The position numbers and the translations under genes were made by a program. A stretch of DNA of 7,402 nt. Source: Candidatus Daviesbacteria bacterium RIFCSPLOWO2_02_FULL_41_8. Its GTDB lineage: Bacteria > Patescibacteriota > Microgenomatia > Daviesbacterales > UBA10151. Shown piece after piece: positions 4,788-7,402 of the stretch; position 1 is the first letter of the stretch, and every line of letters starts with the position of its first letter. The DNA is taken from contig MFDZ01000022.1 in assembly GCA_001777455.1 (NCBI GenBank), forward strand, positions 1-7,402. Reading direction: 5' to 3'. Below the pieces are notes generated by a model that saw nothing but the letters and a program-made list of their open reading frames with translations, was not told where the DNA came from and made no database searches.

Positions 4788-7402
4788 ATGGAAGGGCAAG
4801 TTTCAGAATCTCAAAGATCGCCCGACAACCCCAGGGAAGTATTGGGACGAATAATAACAAACGCGGGCGCAGGGAAGGAAATGAATCCTGCTGCCTTAAT
4901 CCCGGATCTGCTACGCTTCAGTGAAATAGGCAATTTTGAGCCGAAAACTACAGCATATTTAAGAGACCGGGTTGGTTGTCATGGTGATGTCAGAGCGGCT
5001 TTAATTTTAAGCATTGATGACAGTGACAGCTTAACAAATGGCAGAAAAGTCCTGGCAGGCATTAAAATGGCCCGGATTTTTGGGATGGATATAGGAAAAC
5101 CAAAAACTGCAGAGTATCTTGATAAACTCAGCAAAAAATATGAACCGAAGAAGAAAATATCACCGGCCTGTCCCCGCCGTATCAAAGGCAGACTGCCTTT
5201 GGCTGCCTTAACAGCTCTAACTGCCATAGCCGGTCATCTGCCCCACCAAACAGAAGCAATTTCTCGGACAATCTTCAAAGACGCCCAACCACCTCCCATT
5301 GTTTTACGCATAGGTACGGCACAAGCCCAGGAAGAGGAACAACCGCAGGCAACTGCCACAGTAGTCGCCGCCCCTGAACCGGAGCTATCTCCAGCTCCTA
5401 CTGAAAAACCTAAAACTCCGACTCCTGTCCCGGCAACAGCTACTGCCACTGCCAAAGCCACTGCAACAGCAACAGCTACTGCCACCCCAAAGCCAACAGA
5501 GACCCCAAAGCCTACTCCGACACCGGAAATTAGAACTTTTAAAAAAGATATTCTTAGGGAACAGATCGCCCCGATTATTTACGCTAAAATCCAAAAGATC
5601 AGGGCTGAAAAAGCGGCCGGTGATCCGGATTACGAGCAACGGATCAATAAAGAAATAAATGAGGGGAAAATCAATATTTTAATTACCGGCGGCCGGGAAG
5701 ATGATGACTTAACAGACAGCATTCAGTTATTTTCCTGGGATTTCGCTACCAACACCCTTTACGTCATCTCTATCCCTAGGGACCTGCAATCTCCTGAGGT
5801 GTTGCAAAAGACAAAAAACCAAGTTGATTCCAAAATAAACCAGGCCACTCATTTCAGTAGAAAAGATGGTAAACCTGATCCTGCCCTCTTAAAATTAGCT
5901 GTCGAAAATGCTACCGGCATATCGGTTGACTTGTATATGCATCTGGGTTTTAGTTTCTTTAAAGACGCTATCAATAAAACAGTTAAGACAATCGACGTTG
6001 TGCTGGATAAGGATATTGAGGACAAATTCTATCCAACCGAAGATAATTGGTACAAAACGATTAAGTACTCCAAGGGTCCTAATAAGTTAAACGGGGAACA
6101 GGCTTTGGAAATAGCCAGAGTGAGACATATCGACAGTGACTACGAGAGGTCCAAGAGGCAACAGATGATAATTGAAGCTTTAATAAAGCAGATATTATCT
6201 GATAACTTTTTCAACCAGTTCAAACATTTATCTACTTTACGGGATATTTGGTATGAGGATGTACTGGGTAAAAGCACCATCAAACCTGATTTTGATTTAG
6301 ATGGTCTATTTTTCGATGACTTGGGCCGCTTAGTTCAAGATATCCCGCACATGATTTGGGGAAAACTCAGTGGACAAGCAAAAATGGCAGAAATGCCAAC
6401 CATTTTTACTACCGGCCTAACCAACAGAAACTACGTGGTGGATTCCGGCATTAAGAACGCAAATGGTATTAATAGTTATAACACCAAAATTAGTGGAGGT
6501 AATCCTAATACTGCTAACCCTAGAAGAGATTATTGGAAAGGACCCAGGGAGTTTGTCGAAAAATTTATTAAAGGACATGTTGGCGAGCCACCTGAAGAAG
6601 AAGAATTTCAAGTAGAAATGCCTGCTAACGAAGGCGCCCCATCAACCTCCCAAATAACCGGGGAAGGAGGGAATATGATTAATGTAGGGTATAAAACCAC
6701 ATCGGCGAAAGAAGAAACTAAAGTAGCTATACCAGCTAAAGAACAACGCATTCTATATCCGCAAGAACTTTCTTATGAAGAGGTTAAACCCTGGATTGGA
6801 AAACTGCGGAACTCCCACGATTCAGTCCTGACTGAGTCTCTTTTCACCCGCGAGCTGGCCGCTCTTCCCCAGGAAAAAAGACAGGAAGTAATGAAAGCTA
6901 TTGCAATGGCGCATGCTAAAGCTCTGATTGAATATTACGGTGACGTCGACGCCATCATCGGACTTGATCCGGGACACGGCGGATCTGATGTCGGATCCTC
7001 CGGAACAGCTCCGGGCGGAAAAGTACTGACAGAAAAAAGTCTTACTTGGGAATTGTCACAAATAATCGCCGACGAGATTTATCAACAAAGTGGCGGAAAA
7101 TATACAACCATTTTTTTACGGCCGGAAAACCCCCATGATGAAGATACAGACGGTGATGGAGTTGTTTCTGCTTTTGATCGAATTCAAAAAAGAAAGGCTC
7201 AACTTTTGGAAATGGAGCGCAAGCTTCGTCCATCTCCCAACGGTAAAAATTTACTCTATCTTTCCGTACATTTTAACGGCGACGCCACCAATCCCGACTT
7301 AAAAGGCACAGAGACATACTGGCCAAACGAAACAGGTGTCGCTGACCAAGGCCACCGGGACGGAAGCCGCAAGTTAGCTCAAATACTTCACCAATCAATA
7401 CT
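4788..7402 (+). CDS. LytR-CpsA-Psr (LCP) domain protein fused to N-acetylmuramoyl-L-alanine amidase, 3' end outside window
   Basis: One frame with no stop runs from ATG 4788 to the edge (871 codons seen). Residues 1-120 form a small soluble domain with a duplicated PKTxxYL segment. A basic stretch (KKK..RR.KGR, 121-135) precedes a modest hydrophobic segment (136-151), read as a signal anchor or signal peptide. Residues 185-247 are a Thr/Ala/Pro linker. The LCP domain spans about 290-475: NILITGG, TD at 309-310, IPRD at 329-332, LNGEQALEIARVRHIDSDYE and RxxRQ (R454, R457, Q458). The LCP-type C-terminal tail ends near 595. LCP enzymes transfer polymers from undecaprenyl-phosphate carriers to peptidoglycan. 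After a linker and a helical stretch (about 675-720), an Amidase_3 domain starts with DPGHGG. Zinc ligands H730, E749 and H828 (SVHFN) are present, and the C-terminal catalytic Glu would lie outside the window. Amidase_3 enzymes cut the bond between MurNAc and L-Ala. Both enzymatic parts should act outside the membrane. The ATG at 4893 is a less likely alternative start. Confidence 0.93.
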   Translation, partial: MEGQVSESQRSPDNPREVLGRIITNAGAGKEMNPAALIPDLLRFSEIGNFEPKTTAYLRDRVGCHGDVRAALILSIDDSDSLTNGRKVLAGIKMARIFGMDIGKPKTAEYLDKLSKKYEPKKKISPACPRRIKGRLPLAALTALTAIAGHLPHQTEAISRTIFKDAQPPPIVLRIGTAQAQEEEQPQATATVVAAPEPELSPAPTEKPKTPTPVPATATATAKATATATATATPKPTETPKPTPTPEIRTFKKDILREQIAPIIYAKIQKIRAEKAAGDPDYEQRINKEINEGKINILITGGREDDDLTDSIQLFSWDFATNTLYVISIPRDLQSPEVLQKTKNQVDSKINQATHFSRKDGKPDPALLKLAVENATGISVDLYMHLGFSFFKDAINKTVKTIDVVLDKDIEDKFYPTEDNWYKTIKYSKGPNKLNGEQALEIARVRHIDSDYERSKRQQMIIEALIKQILSDNFFNQFKHLSTLRDIWYEDVLGKSTIKPDFDLDGLFFDDLGRLVQDIPHMIWGKLSGQAKMAEMPTIFTTGLTNRNYVVDSGIKNANGINSYNTKISGGNPNTANPRRDYWKGPREFVEKFIKGHVGEPPEEEEFQVEMPANEGAPSTSQITGEGGNMINVGYKTTSAKEETKVAIPAKEQRILYPQELSYEEVKPWIGKLRNSHDSVLTESLFTRELAALPQEKRQEVMKAIAMAHAKALIEYYGDVDAIIGLDPGHGGSDVGSSGTAPGGKVLTEKSLTWELSQIIADEIYQQSGGKYTTIFLRPENPHDEDTDGDGVVSAFDRIQKRKAQLLEMERKLRPSPNGKNLLYLSVHFNGDATNPDLKGTETYWPNETGVADQGHRDGSRKLAQILHQSI
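5433..5520 (+). repeat. In-frame low-complexity repeat coding the Thr/Ala/Pro linker
   Basis: The 17-base unit GCAACAGCTACTGCCAC occurs at 5433-5449 and again at 5469-5485, 36 bases apart and in the same codon phase (Ala-Thr repeats). ACCCCAAAGCC occurs at 5484-5494 and 5502-5512, 18 bases apart. Both spacings are multiples of three, so gain or loss of a unit would change linker length without breaking the frame. The linker joins the membrane segment to the LCP domain. Confidence 0.75.

Noticed and set aside
4771..4854. Short ORF from ATG 4771 (MDIIVIWKGK...)
   Set aside because: It overlaps the start of the LCP-amidase gene, has no ribosome binding site, and its ATG lies upstream of the predicted transcription start.
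5234..5485. Minus-strand frame encoding an Ala-Val repeat protein
   Set aside because: It is the antisense of the Thr/Ala/Pro linker of the LCP-amidase gene, so its repeats are explained by the plus-strand repeats.
5908..6090. Plus-strand 60-codon frame
   Set aside because: It lies inside the LCP domain in another frame, and the overlapping LCP frame has clear family motifs.
7090..7302. Plus-strand 70-codon frame and the opposite minus-strand frame at 7042-7233
   Set aside because: Both overlap the amidase domain with its zinc-binding motifs and show no recognisable features.

Overview
The window holds four plus-strand loci. In order they are the 3' part of a large unrecognised gene, a second large unrecognised gene 3 bases after it, a short frame-broken gene, and the 5' part of a large cell-envelope gene that runs off the right edge. 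I see no tRNA, rRNA, CRISPR array or insertion sequence. The content suggests a chromosomal fragment of an uncultured bacterium with a peptidoglycan wall. A member of the Patescibacteria/CPR (Microgenomates-like) is my best guess. It rests on the DUF6922-like small gene, the form of the LytR-CpsA-Psr (LCP) protein with its Thr/Pro/Ala linker, and the large low-complexity hypothetical proteins. It is an inference from memory and was not tested. TGA is used as an ordinary stop, which argues against the Gracilibacteria/Absconditabacteria code.

Bases 1-4337 carry two adjacent genes, a likely operon. Both encode long, signal-less proteins with Pro/Ala/Glu-rich linkers, and neither is recognised. 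They are related to each other in a modular way. Both have a roughly 43-residue beta-type module ending in DQPAEE and an alpha-helical segment built of 40-50-residue repeats around an Asn-Pro or similar turn. The order of these two modules is reversed between the proteins.

Bases 4338-4787 hold a small hairpin over the stop of the second gene, then a broken DUF6922-like small gene. It opens with an ATG frame that is lost at a run of seven A residues and continues in the -1 frame to a typical WPY-stop end. The start of this gene and the start of the next each have a -10-like hexamer ending exactly six bases before the ATG, with no Shine-Dalgarno sequence. This suggests leaderless transcripts.

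Bases 4788-7402 are one uninterrupted reading frame of more than 871 codons. It encodes a duplicated small N-terminal domain predicted to be cytoplasmic, a membrane or signal segment, a Thr/Ala/Pro linker, a complete LCP domain, a second linker, and an Amidase_3-type N-acetylmuramoyl-L-alanine amidase domain cut by the window edge. The protein would join a wall-polymer ligase-type domain to a peptidoglycan hydrolase, and the amidase part contains an EF-hand-like acidic loop. This fusion and the shuffled two-gene pair are the most interesting parts of the window.
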